DNA of 42,171 nt from Candidatus Accumulibacter meliphilus (GTDB taxonomy: Bacteria; Pseudomonadota; Gammaproteobacteria; Burkholderiales; Rhodocyclaceae). This document shows positions 18,753-26,669 of this stretch, in pieces (positions within the stretch are counted from its first letter, which is position 1; each line of letters begins with the position of its first letter). The stretch covers positions 36,449 to 78,619 of the forward strand of contig QPGA01000018.1 of NCBI GenBank assembly GCA_003332265.1. Reading direction: 5' to 3'. A program made the position numbers and the translations under genes. The notes beneath the pieces are model-generated. The model had not been told where the DNA came from. It saw nothing but the letters and a program-made list of their open reading frames with translations, and did no database searches.

Positions 18753-20293
18753 GCAGTAAGCAAGCCCATTTCCTGCAGAAACAGGCTGCCCAGGTCCTCG
18801 ACCTTCAAATCGCGGCGTATCCCCGGCTTCGGCTGACCGTTTTTCCGCCAGATGAAGTAATCGGTCTGCCCGGCGGGCGCGCCCAGCGTCCGGTAGACAT
18901 CCGGCATGATCGGCACGTGATCGCCGTACCAGCACAGGCCACTGCGGCCCGGCAAAGCCTCGAGCCCGGCGCGCAGCATGCCCGCCATGCGGTCCGCATT
19001 GCGCAGATGACGCAGGTAGATTGTCAGCTCGTCGCAGCCGGCCGGTGGCGGCCTTGAGTAGAAGCGCTCCGCCTCATCAGGCCGCATTTTCTCGAGATGC
19101 AGGGGCCCATGGTTCTCCATGCTGATGACAAAGACGAAAAGTGGCTGCTCGCCAGCACTCTTCAGCAATGAGCAGACTTTCTCGGCGACGGCCAGATCCC
19201 CGACGTAGGGCCCACTCCTTGCTGCGCCCGCGAAGCTGCGGATATCGATGAACTCATCGAAGCCAAGGCGTGGAAAGACCTTGTGACGGTCGTAGAAGCT
19301 CGCCGCGTAGGGATGGACGCAGATCGTTCGGTAACCGCGGGCTTGCAGAAAGCTGGCCAGTGTCGCCACCCCCTGCCGCGCCAGCCGCCGATAGGGATTG
19401 AAGCGATGCACCCCCAGCGCCTCGCCGGCGAGTCCGGAAAGGAAAGCAAACTCGGTGCGCACGGTATTGGCGCCCCAGGCAGCGACCTCGAGTTGTCCGC
19501 TGCAAGCTGACTCAGCCTGCAAAGCGTCAAACTCCCGCAGGACCTCGCTACGGATTCCCGCGTCGAGCCGCCGCGGATCGAAGAATGATTCGCTCTGCAC
19601 GACAACCAGATGCGCGGCTTCGCCTCGGCTTGGGTTCGTGGCTTTCGTCGAGCCTGCGCTCCCGCCGTCAAACGGCGAACGCAACGGGCAAGGCAGCAAC
19701 TCCTCCTCTCCGTATCGCCACATGGCGCCGAGCAGGCCCAGCCGGCACAGGTCGTTTGCCGCTTCGAATGTCACCACCAGCTTTCTTCGCGCTGCCCACC
19801 ACAGCACGAGGCCTGCAGCAAGCGCGAGCATTGCCGACCCGGTCAGAAAGTCGCCGACCGACAGTGCCAGCAACAGGGATTCCTCCAAGGCCAATCCCGC
19901 ATAGACAGCGCCGCCAAACGCCAGCACGGCAAGGGCCGCCTTCCCCGCGCCGAGAAAGGGCAGGTAGAGGCGGGGATGCTTGAAGACATCGCTGAAGTAC
20001 TCGAAATCCTGAAAAATGAAGGGTTCGCGCAAGGCGTGGTATTTGGCATTGCTGACCAGCACCAGAAACAGCATCCCGGCGAGCAGCGCGCTGGCGGCAA
20101 AGAGCGGTCGCTGGAGAACCAGCAAGAGGCAGGTAAACAAACCCAGCCAGACGCCAAGATGGATCGCCAGCGCTGCCAGAGGCCACTTCCAGAAGGGCAG
20201 CACAGGTGGCCTCAATAAGCGTTCAAGCAGCAGGCAAAGGCCTGCGCCAGCGAGCGCCGACGGGGCTACCGCCGACCAGAAGGAATCAGCCAC
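18707..20293 (-). CDS. rkpI: Membrane sulfatase-fold (LtaS-like) transferase, RkpI-like
   Basis: A 528-residue inner-membrane protein with about five hydrophobic segments in the first 200 residues and an alkaline-phosphatase/sulfatase-fold domain after residue 240. Motifs visible in the catalytic domain are VVVQSESFFD (metal ligand Glu), GANTVRTEFAFLSGL (expected Thr nucleophile), SMENHGPL and WYGDHVPIMP (metal-binding Asp-His). The family includes lipoteichoic acid synthases and phosphoethanolamine transferases, so it probably moves a phospho-headgroup onto lipid or glycan outside the membrane. The start is GTG 20293, overlapping the SDR stop codon; the frame is open further upstream but only into the SDR gene. 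It is the last gene of the minus-strand trio and its 3' end overlaps that of the oxoamine synthase. Confidence 0.88.
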   Translation of the reverse strand: MADSFWSAVAPSALAGAGLCLLLERLLRPPVLPFWKWPLAALAIHLGVWLGLFTCLLLVLQRPLFAASALLAGMLFLVLVSNAKYHALREPFIFQDFEYFSDVFKHPRLYLPFLGAGKAALAVLAFGGAVYAGLALEESLLLALSVGDFLTGSAMLALAAGLVLWWAARRKLVVTFEAANDLCRLGLLGAMWRYGEEELLPCPLRSPFDGGSAGSTKATNPSRGEAAHLVVVQSESFFDPRRLDAGIRSEVLREFDALQAESACSGQLEVAAWGANTVRTEFAFLSGLAGEALGVHRFNPYRRLARQGVATLASFLQARGYRTICVHPYAASFYDRHKVFPRLGFDEFIDIRSFAGAARSGPYVGDLAVAEKVCSLLKSAGEQPLFVFVISMENHGPLHLEKMRPDEAERFYSRPPPAGCDELTIYLRHLRNADRMAGMLRAGLEALPGRSGLCWYGDHVPIMPDVYRTLGAPAGQTDYFIWRKNGQPKPGIRRDLKVEDLGSLFLQEMGLLTAQSLPSSSARASTVC

Positions 20294-21062
20294 CGTAATC
20301 GAGCAGGCGCAGAATGCGTTGCGAGACCGCCGACGGCAGGACCGACAGCCACCAGGTCCCGAAATTGAGGGGAAACGGAAAGCTGATGCGCGCCTGATTG
20401 CGTGCCAGACCGCGCCGGATGGTGCGCGCCGCTCGTTCCGGGGTCCACAGGAAAGGCTTCGGCCCCGGCATCTCGCGGCACATTTTTGATTCGACATAGC
20501 CCGGCATGACCACGCTCACCCGCACCCCTTCCCTGGCGAGCCAGCCGCGTAGCGCTTCACCATAGGTCTTGATCGCCGCCTTGCTGGCGCAGTAGCTGGG
20601 CGTCACCGGCAGCCCGTAATAGGCGGCCAGCGAACTGATCAGGGCGATCTGCCCTTGCCCGCGGGCGCGCATCGTCGGCAGTAGCGCATCGACCGTGGCC
20701 ATGGCTGCGAGGACGTTCACCTCGATGAGTTCCTCGACATCCGGCCAGTGTTCGCCTGCGCCGGCTGGCCCGATGTTGGTGTTTACGCCGGCGTTGACGA
20801 TCACCAGATCGAGCTCTTCTGATCGACAAAGGTCGCGCAGCCAGTTCGCCAGTGCCTGGCGATCACGCAGGTCGAGCACCTGTGTCAGCAGCCGAGCACC
20901 GCGCGCCTGACAAGCCGCCGCCAACTCTGCCAGTCGCGCAGCATTGCGCCCCTGCAGGATCAGCGTACTGCCCGCCTCGGCATAAACCATCGCCAGTGCG
21001 CCGCCGATGCCGCCGGTGGCACCGGTGATGAGCACCGTTTGCGGTCGTGTTGCGGCGCTCAC
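20286..21062 (-). CDS. rkpH: Short-chain dehydrogenase/reductase, RkpH-like
   Basis: A classical SDR of 258 residues with the NAD(P)-binding motif TGATGGIG (residues 13-20), NAG at 90-92, the catalytic serine region LISSLA (Ser143/144) and Y157-x3-K161. The C-terminus has a hydrophobic stretch ending in a basic segment, which could peripherally anchor it. The GTG start overlaps the stop of the KpsS-like gene (GTGA), and its stop overlaps the GTG start of the sulfatase-fold gene, so the three are translationally coupled. By analogy with 3-ketosphinganine reductases it may reduce the ketone made by the oxoamine synthase; this is inference from context, since SDR sequence alone does not set the substrate. 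Confidence 0.9.
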   Translation of the reverse strand: MSAATRPQTVLITGATGGIGGALAMVYAEAGSTLILQGRNAARLAELAAACQARGARLLTQVLDLRDRQALANWLRDLCRSEELDLVIVNAGVNTNIGPAGAGEHWPDVEELIEVNVLAAMATVDALLPTMRARGQGQIALISSLAAYYGLPVTPSYCASKAAIKTYGEALRGWLAREGVRVSVVMPGYVESKMCREMPGPKPFLWTPERAARTIRRGLARNQARISFPFPLNFGTWWLSVLPSAVSQRILRLLDYGG

Positions 21063-22282
21063 AACAACTCGTCCAGGGGCGAGCGCTCTGCTTCAAGAAA
21101 GCGGCGGCAGTTGGCGACGGCCATGCGGATTGCCTGGGCGGAATAGAAGCCGCCATTGACCTGGGTGGCGTGAATTACCGTGTTGCGAAAGCGACGGAAA
21201 AGCTCACGCTCGGGCTTGAAGGCATGGGTCCAGAAATCGTCGAAAGGCCCCTGAAAAGTGAGCCCCGGCAGATTGTAGATCGGGTCGCTCAAAGTCACGG
21301 TCGGACATCCCTCGCCCAGCGCAAGCAAACCGACCGTGCTATTCACAGTGACCGTGCCTTGCGCGTTTTGCAGCAAAGGACCGAGATCGCCGCTCTCCAG
21401 GTAGTCGATGCGTCCGGCCAGTGCGAAGCGCTTTTCCAGAGCGGCGATCACGCGACGGAAGTTCACCAGGCCGGCGTCGAGCGGATGGTTCTTGATCACC
21501 AGGCGTGCGCCGTCCGCCGCGTGCGCAGCGAAGGACTCCATCACGAATTCCATCACGCCGTTCATGTCGTTGAATCGGCAATGATCGCGAATCTGTGCGT
21601 CGCTGTTCAGTTGCAGTGGCAAAAGGTAGTACGGTACGCCGTTGCTGGCGAGTTCGTCGATCAAGGCCGTGTCTTTGGGCTTGCGGAAGTGCAGCATCGA
21701 AAAGCGCCCGGCGTAGCCGGCATATTCGACGGCTGCATTGAGCGGTGCATGCCTTTGGTAGCGCGGAAAGGCGACTGCATTGACTGATCCGGCCAGATGG
21801 TAGGCCACATCATGTGCCGCACGTACTCGGAACGGCGAGTGAAACGGCTCGCCGTCACCGTAATCCGGCAACTTCGCGCCAACACGGCGAAACCAGTCGG
21901 GATCACGCGGCAGCAGCGAGTGACCATTGACCCCCTCGCGCTCAAGCGTCACCCAGTAAGGCCGCAAGTAGCCTTCTTCGAAAACGTGCGTGCGAATGCC
22001 CAGAGCCGAGCCATGATCGACGGCAGGTCTATGCACTGGACGCCGGTCGCCAAACAGAACCTGGTCGGTGATCCCGAAGCGGCGGTATTTCTCGTCGAGA
22101 AAGTCGCGCAGGCCGGACAACTCGCCACGGAAGTGCCACGCCGGTCGAAAACCCCAATAGGCGACGTCGCCAGCATTGAAATTGATCTTGAAGACGCGGT
22201 GTCCGTCAGCGACCAACTGATCAGCGAGCCTGGCAAAAAATGGCGAACAAACGGCCTGGAGAAACAAAAAAGAACGTCTCAA
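21059..22282 (-). CDS. rkpJ: Capsule polysaccharide biosynthesis protein, KpsS/RkpJ-like
   Basis: A 407-residue member of the Capsule_synth family. The N-terminus FLFLQAVCSPFFARLADQL and the blocks HVFEEGYLRPYW and SDPIYNLPGLTFQG are typical. Known relatives (KpsS, KpsC) are Kdo transferases that build the linker joining capsule to its lipid anchor. The best start is TTG 22282, since no ATG lies in frame before the conserved FLFLQ block; the ribosome site is weak. It is first of the overlapped minus-strand trio. Its promoter should lie in or near the 122-bp repeat array immediately upstream. Its presence ties the PKS/oxoamine genes to surface polysaccharide and not to a secreted metabolite. 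Confidence 0.9.
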   Translation of the reverse strand: MRRSFLFLQAVCSPFFARLADQLVADGHRVFKINFNAGDVAYWGFRPAWHFRGELSGLRDFLDEKYRRFGITDQVLFGDRRPVHRPAVDHGSALGIRTHVFEEGYLRPYWVTLEREGVNGHSLLPRDPDWFRRVGAKLPDYGDGEPFHSPFRVRAAHDVAYHLAGSVNAVAFPRYQRHAPLNAAVEYAGYAGRFSMLHFRKPKDTALIDELASNGVPYYLLPLQLNSDAQIRDHCRFNDMNGVMEFVMESFAAHAADGARLVIKNHPLDAGLVNFRRVIAALEKRFALAGRIDYLESGDLGPLLQNAQGTVTVNSTVGLLALGEGCPTVTLSDPIYNLPGLTFQGPFDDFWTHAFKPERELFRRFRNTVIHATQVNGGFYSAQAIRMAVANCRRFLEAERSPLDELL

Positions 22283-22310
22283 TCGACTGCAACCCCTCTG
22301 CTTTCCACAG

Positions 22311-22629
22311 CCCCCTCTTCCCCGACCCTTCCCCCACGACAGGAGAAGGGAGGTTCGTGAGGCGCATACGCGACTTTCACATTAACGGTCATGACAGTCG
22401 AGATACCCCGGATGATGAAAGTCATGACCGTCCCCCTCTTCCCCCGGCCCTTCTCCCGCAGGGGGAGAAGGGAGGTTCGTGAGGCGCATACGCGACTTTC
22501 ACATTAACGGTCATGACAGTCGAGATACCCCGGATGATGAAAGTCATGACCGTCCCCCTCTTCCCCCGGCCCTTCTCCCGCAGGGGGAGAAGGGAGGTTC
22601 GTGAGGCGCATACGCGACTTTCACATTAA
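22311..22629. repeat. 122-bp palindromic repeat: one partial and two full tandem units
   Basis: Full units at 22381-22502 and 22503-22624 are almost identical, with period 122; a diverged part-unit covers 22311-22380, and ATTAA at 22625-22629 closes the array. Each unit holds three inverted repeats: GGTCATGAC paired with GTCATGACC about 28 bases later, a 10-bp stem CCCTTCTCCC/GGGAGAAGGG, and a short stem around ATAC. No open reading frame, transposase or spacer is involved. The same unit recurs at 24289-24413 and 41941-42064, always in this orientation. Confidence 0.9.
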
Positions 22630-24128
22630 CGCCGCTCTGGTAGGCCACCAGACCAGCCGCTATCGCCCGCCAAGAAACGCAGCGTGGTCGCCGGCAGGTC
22701 GGCGCATAGCCCCACCAGGTCAGCGGTCGACAGGTGGGCGCCGACAGCGCGGGAATCCGCCCAGGCCCATGGGCGCCGCAGGAGGCCTTGTAGAAACTGG
22801 GTCGCGCCGTGGCGGACGAGCACGCCATCCATCGTCATCTGCTCGGAAACATCGGCGGCAACCCCCGACAGCGTCAGCAAGGCCTTGCGAAAGAGCGCGA
22901 TCTCTTGCGGAAAACGTACCGCCGAGCTTGCTGCCAGACTATCCAGCAGCGACATCATCCAGTCGAAGCCGGGAAAGCGACCAGCACGCACCTGCTGAAG
23001 CGCTGCACCTACCGCGAGTCGCACGCGGGCTTCGTCGACCACCTGGCCGAGCGCCGCGATTGCCCTGCACACCCGCGTCTCGTTGAGCGTAACTGCGCCC
23101 AGACCGAGTTGCACGACCGCCTCGCACTGCGCCTTCGTCAGCCGCGTGGTGAGTGCCCAGTCGATAATCGCCAGACGTCCATCGGGCATCGCCAAGAGGT
23201 TGCCGGCGTGCGGGTCGGCATGGAACAGGGCTCCCGCCTCATCACTATCACTGCCCCAGAAGGGCTGGGCCAGCAACGCCCTGATCACCCGCTCGGCACG
23301 CTGGCACATTTCCGCGGCGGGCAAATCCTGATGGGTCACCTTGCAGCCATCGATCCGTTCCATTGCCGTGACCAAGCGCGTGCAGAAGGGAAACAGGCGG
23401 GGGATGAGGATATCCGGTGAAGCGGCATAGAAATCGGCCGCCTGCCGCAGATGTTCCTGTTCCTGGTCCAGACGAACTTCGTTGGCGAGCAGATGGGCGA
23501 CCGTTTCCAGCGTATTGCCATAGTCGAGCACCGGCAGGCCGTGGTGCGCGCAGCGTTCTTCCAGGAATTTGCCGAGCAAGGGCCAGATGGCCAGTTCTTC
23601 CTCCAGGCGCTCCTGCACACCCGGCCGCAGCACTTTGAAGACGCCGCGCTGCGGCGCTGCATCCTTTGCCTGCTGCCAGACGAAAGGCACGACCACGGCG
23701 ACGCTGCCCTCGGCGATTGTCTCTTGCCCCAGTTGCAGACCGGCGACAGGGCCTACTTCACGATCGAGCAACGGCCGCAGCGCCGCCAGTGAGTCGGTCG
23801 GCGCCAGCGTTTCGAGTTCCTGCAAACGCTGGCGCAAATCGGCCGACAGGCGCCGGTCGTGGGCCACCACCTGCCCCAGCTTGTGCAGGGTCGGGCAGAG
23901 ACGAAACAGGCTGATTACACGCTGTTCACGACTGGCAGAGATCGGCAGTTGAATTTGTGCGGCAACAATGGCTTGCTGACGGAGCGGCGAAAGGCGCTGC
24001 AGGAAGAAAGCCAGGCCGTCCGCGAGCAGCGGACGATATTGCGCGTAATTCTCGGGCAACAACTCGGTGAGCGGCAGCAGGAGTGTCAGCGTGCCGCTGT
24101 GCTGATCGATGTTCGAGTGGAGGGTCAT
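22626..24128 (-). CDS. UbiB/ABC1/AarF-family atypical kinase-like protein
   Basis: A 500-residue protein of the UbiB (ADCK/ABC1) family, whose members are ATPases supporting ubiquinone or other isoprenoid lipid metabolism. Visible motifs are the family KxGQ signature (Lys83-Leu-Gly85-Gln86), HADPHAGNLL near residue 307 (catalytic loop) and AIIDWALTTRL in place of the usual DFG metal motif. The alanine-rich nucleotide loop (AAASIGQVH in typical members) is replaced by an unrelated EGSVAVVVPF segment. Overall divergence from ubiB is large, so this is probably not the ubiquinone gene itself. ATG 24128 is the chosen start. The stop codon TAA is formed by the end of the 122-bp repeat array. The gene lies between two repeat sites. 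Confidence 0.75.
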   Translation of the reverse strand: MTLHSNIDQHSGTLTLLLPLTELLPENYAQYRPLLADGLAFFLQRLSPLRQQAIVAAQIQLPISASREQRVISLFRLCPTLHKLGQVVAHDRRLSADLRQRLQELETLAPTDSLAALRPLLDREVGPVAGLQLGQETIAEGSVAVVVPFVWQQAKDAAPQRGVFKVLRPGVQERLEEELAIWPLLGKFLEERCAHHGLPVLDYGNTLETVAHLLANEVRLDQEQEHLRQAADFYAASPDILIPRLFPFCTRLVTAMERIDGCKVTHQDLPAAEMCQRAERVIRALLAQPFWGSDSDEAGALFHADPHAGNLLAMPDGRLAIIDWALTTRLTKAQCEAVVQLGLGAVTLNETRVCRAIAALGQVVDEARVRLAVGAALQQVRAGRFPGFDWMMSLLDSLAASSAVRFPQEIALFRKALLTLSGVAADVSEQMTMDGVLVRHGATQFLQGLLRRPWAWADSRAVGAHLSTADLVGLCADLPATTLRFLAGDSGWSGGLPERR

Positions 24129-24288
24129 GATAGGGAATGGTCGATAGCCAGCGCACTGGCGAAACAGGGGCTGATGAGCAAGGCGATGAGCTCATTGTAG
24201 ACCGGATCGACCACAGCGTCGGCTTACGCCCCAGCGCGGCTCCATCCGGTGGGCATTTGCACGAATGCGCTAGCGTAGTGCTGCATCC

Positions 24289-24413
24289 AACGGTCATGAC
24301 AAACGAGACACCCCGGATCATGAAAGTCATGACCGTTCCCCCTCTTCCCCAGACCCTTCTCCCGCAAGGGGAGAAGGGAGCTTCGTGAGTTGCATACGCA
24401 ACTTTCACATTAA
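24289..24413. repeat. 122-bp palindromic repeat, single diverged copy
   Basis: Same order of elements as the 22381-22624 units: AACGGTCATGAC/GTCATGACCGTT arms, the 10-bp CCCTTCTCCC/GGGAGAAGGG stem, then GTTGC-ATAC-GCAAC at 24389-24402 and the ACATTAA end. The third stem differs from the other copies at two positions that still pair. It sits between the starts and ends of two minus-strand genes. Confidence 0.9.
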
Positions 24414-25561
24414 GTCCCCTCGTCCAGCGCGAGCTTCACCGCATCGACGATGCGTCGCCTGCCGCGTGCGCGGCTGACCAGATTGGCGTCCTCGCCGGTC
24501 GAGTCGAGCCATTCGACCAGGCGCGTCAGGGCATGGCGGGTGGTGGTGGCGTCGCGGCAGTTCGCCAGGAAGACCATCTGGATCTTCTGCACCTTGTCGG
24601 TAACGTAGATGCCGAAAGGCGCGGCGACGATGGTCGCATCGGGGAAGCCGAGTTGCCGCATGGCCTGCGACTCGCTGACCGTTTTCAGGCAGGCGACCAG
24701 ATGCACCGGCCCGGCCAGCGACGGGGTATCACCACCCGGGACGTAGCTGTGATCCTTCAGGAAAGGCTGGCCGACGAGTTCGCGCGCGGCGGCGACGCCA
24801 AAAGCGGCCGGCAGGCCGTGCACGATGGTGAGCAGCGCTTCGCCGGCCAGCGGCCAGTCCCAGCCGCCGGCGACGGAAGACAGCGTATTCGCGCCGAGGT
24901 CGCGCAGTGCTTCGCCGAGCGCTTCTTCCATGGCCTGCTTGCGGGTGCCGAAATCGAGCCGGCTCCAGTCCAGGGCCGTGCCGTAGGCGAAGCGCCCCTT
25001 GCGTGCTTCGCGACCGCCCAGTTTGACCAGACTGGCGACCGCCTCGCGCAGGGCTTCCAGGCTGCGCGCGACGATCTCGTCGGCGCTGCGCGCTTCCGGC
25101 GAAGTCGGGTTGAGGGTCTGGAAATACTCCTGGAAGATCTTGTCGGCCTTCTTCTCGACGGCCGATTTTCTGGCGGGAAACCTGACCTCCAGCACGCGCA
25201 CGACTTTCAGCCGGGCCGGCCCATTGTTCCAGACTTCCTGAAACTCGGCGTGGCAGATGCCGATCTCGCCGCTTTTCGGCGCCCAGCCGGCTTCGCCGGT
25301 GTACAGGGCGAGAACGACGTCGGCCTTGCGCACCTCTTCGAGCGAGCGGTTCCAGGCGGTATCGAGGTCGCCCTGCGACTGGTCCGGGGCATTGTCCGAG
25401 ATCCACACTTCGAACAAGGTTTCGCCGAGCAGCGGCTCGGCACACAGCTTGTCGTGCAGGCGCTTGCGGACGATGGTCATGCTCACTTGCTGCTCGCCGT
25501 CGGCGACCAGCGAGGAGCAGCGGCTGGAGATCATGATGCGGATCTTCTTGAAGTCGGCCAT
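24410..25561 (-). CDS. DUF4062 domain protein
   Basis: A 383-residue protein. The N-terminal 100 residues (KIRIMISSRC, SLEEVRKADVVLALYTG) match the DUF4062 fold, a TIR-related domain often found at the front of STAND/NLR-like or defence proteins. The rest has no motif I can name; it lacks a P-loop, so it is not itself an NTPase, and no transmembrane segment is evident. The start is ATG 25561. The TAA stop is provided by the ACATTAA end of a 122-bp repeat copy. Upstream, MscS lies 104 bases away on the same strand, without overlap. I do not assign a function. A role as a signalling or defence adaptor would be inference from the domain alone. Confidence 0.7.
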   Translation of the reverse strand: MADFKKIRIMISSRCSSLVADGEQQVSMTIVRKRLHDKLCAEPLLGETLFEVWISDNAPDQSQGDLDTAWNRSLEEVRKADVVLALYTGEAGWAPKSGEIGICHAEFQEVWNNGPARLKVVRVLEVRFPARKSAVEKKADKIFQEYFQTLNPTSPEARSADEIVARSLEALREAVASLVKLGGREARKGRFAYGTALDWSRLDFGTRKQAMEEALGEALRDLGANTLSSVAGGWDWPLAGEALLTIVHGLPAAFGVAAARELVGQPFLKDHSYVPGGDTPSLAGPVHLVACLKTVSESQAMRQLGFPDATIVAAPFGIYVTDKVQKIQMVFLANCRDATTTRHALTRLVEWLDSTGEDANLVSRARGRRRIVDAVKLALDEGT

Positions 25562-25665
25562 GGCGGAGTCGTCGACGAGCGCCAGCTGCTATGAACGGCG
25601 ACATTCGCCGGTCGGTCGGCGCGCTGGCCTGATCACCCGCGTTGCGCCGCGTTCCAGCTCGACGA

Positions 25666-26547
25666 TCAGCTGCCAGCCCCCCGCTGATACACATGCACAT
25701 CCCGCTGCGGGAAGGGGATGTTCAACCCGGCAGCATCGAAGCGTTTCTTGACCTGTTCGTGCAGATGGAAGTGCACCGCCCAGTAGTCGCCTGAATTGAC
25801 CCAGGGGCGGACGACAAAATTGACGCTGCTGTCAGCCAGCGCGACCACTTCGACCGTCGGCGCGGGCTCCTTGAGGATCCGCTCGTCGCTGGCGACGAGC
25901 TCGTTGAGCAGCTTGCGAACCGCGTCCAGATTGTCGCCATAGCTGCAACCGACAATCATGTCCAGGCGCCGCGTGTCATTGGCGGAATAGTTGATGATCG
26001 TCCCGGCCATGATCTGGCTGTTGGGCACCAGGATCTTCTTGTTGTCGGGCGAGTGGATGATGGTCGTGAGAATCTGCACTTCCTTGACCGTGCCGGCGAC
26101 TCCGGCGGCTTCGATGAAGTCGCCGACCTTGTACGGGCGGAAGGCGACGATCAGCACGCCGGACGCGAAGTTGGACAGCGAGCCTTGCAACGCCAGACCG
26201 ACGGCCAGGCCGGCAGCACCGAGCACGGCGAGCAGCGAAGTCGTCTGCACGCCGAGCGCGCCAATGGCGGCGATGATCACCACCACCAGCAGCACGGCGC
26301 TGAGCATGTTGCCGAGGAATTTTTCGAGCGTGTCCTCCATGCCCGTCTTCTGGAAACCCTTGCGCGCAAGATTCGTCACCAGTTTGGCCAGCCATCGGCC
26401 AATAACGAAGATCAGGATCGCGGCGACGACTTTCATGACGATCGACATCCCCTGTTCCGTCGCCAGCACGACCAACTGATCGATGTTGCTGTAATCGAGG
26501 ACTTGCGTAGCGGCTTTCTCGACTGCGGCGAGCGTGCTTTCTTCCAT
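25666..26547 (-). CDS. mscS: Small-conductance mechanosensitive channel (MscS family)
   Basis: An inner-membrane channel that opens under tension and releases solutes during hypo-osmotic shock. The 293 residues have the MscS length and plan: a TM1 region near residues 30-52, TM2 at about 80-97, and the pore helix TM3 with the Gly/Ala-rich block GAAGLAVGLALQGSLSNFASG. The family signature FRPYKVGDFIE follows, then the beta-domain (VPNSQIMAGTIINYS) and the alpha/beta C-terminus. The start is ATG 26547. It is a single gene between the aminotransferase and DUF4062 genes, all on the minus strand. Confidence 0.95.
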   Translation of the reverse strand: MEESTLAAVEKAATQVLDYSNIDQLVVLATEQGMSIVMKVVAAILIFVIGRWLAKLVTNLARKGFQKTGMEDTLEKFLGNMLSAVLLVVVIIAAIGALGVQTTSLLAVLGAAGLAVGLALQGSLSNFASGVLIVAFRPYKVGDFIEAAGVAGTVKEVQILTTIIHSPDNKKILVPNSQIMAGTIINYSANDTRRLDMIVGCSYGDNLDAVRKLLNELVASDERILKEPAPTVEVVALADSSVNFVVRPWVNSGDYWAVHFHLHEQVKKRFDAAGLNIPFPQRDVHVYQRGAGS

Positions 26548-26669
26548 ACTTGTTTCCTCTGCTCTGCTTGTGTTTTAGCGACGCACCCTGCGCTCGCCTT
26601 CTGGTGCTACCTCGTTTTCCGCCATGCGGCAGCGAGGCCGGCTGCCCGGCCTCCTGGCCACGCCGTTCG

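Noticed and set aside
22311-22629. CRISPR array
   Set aside because: The 122-bp units are directly adjacent with no unique spacers, and no cas gene is present.
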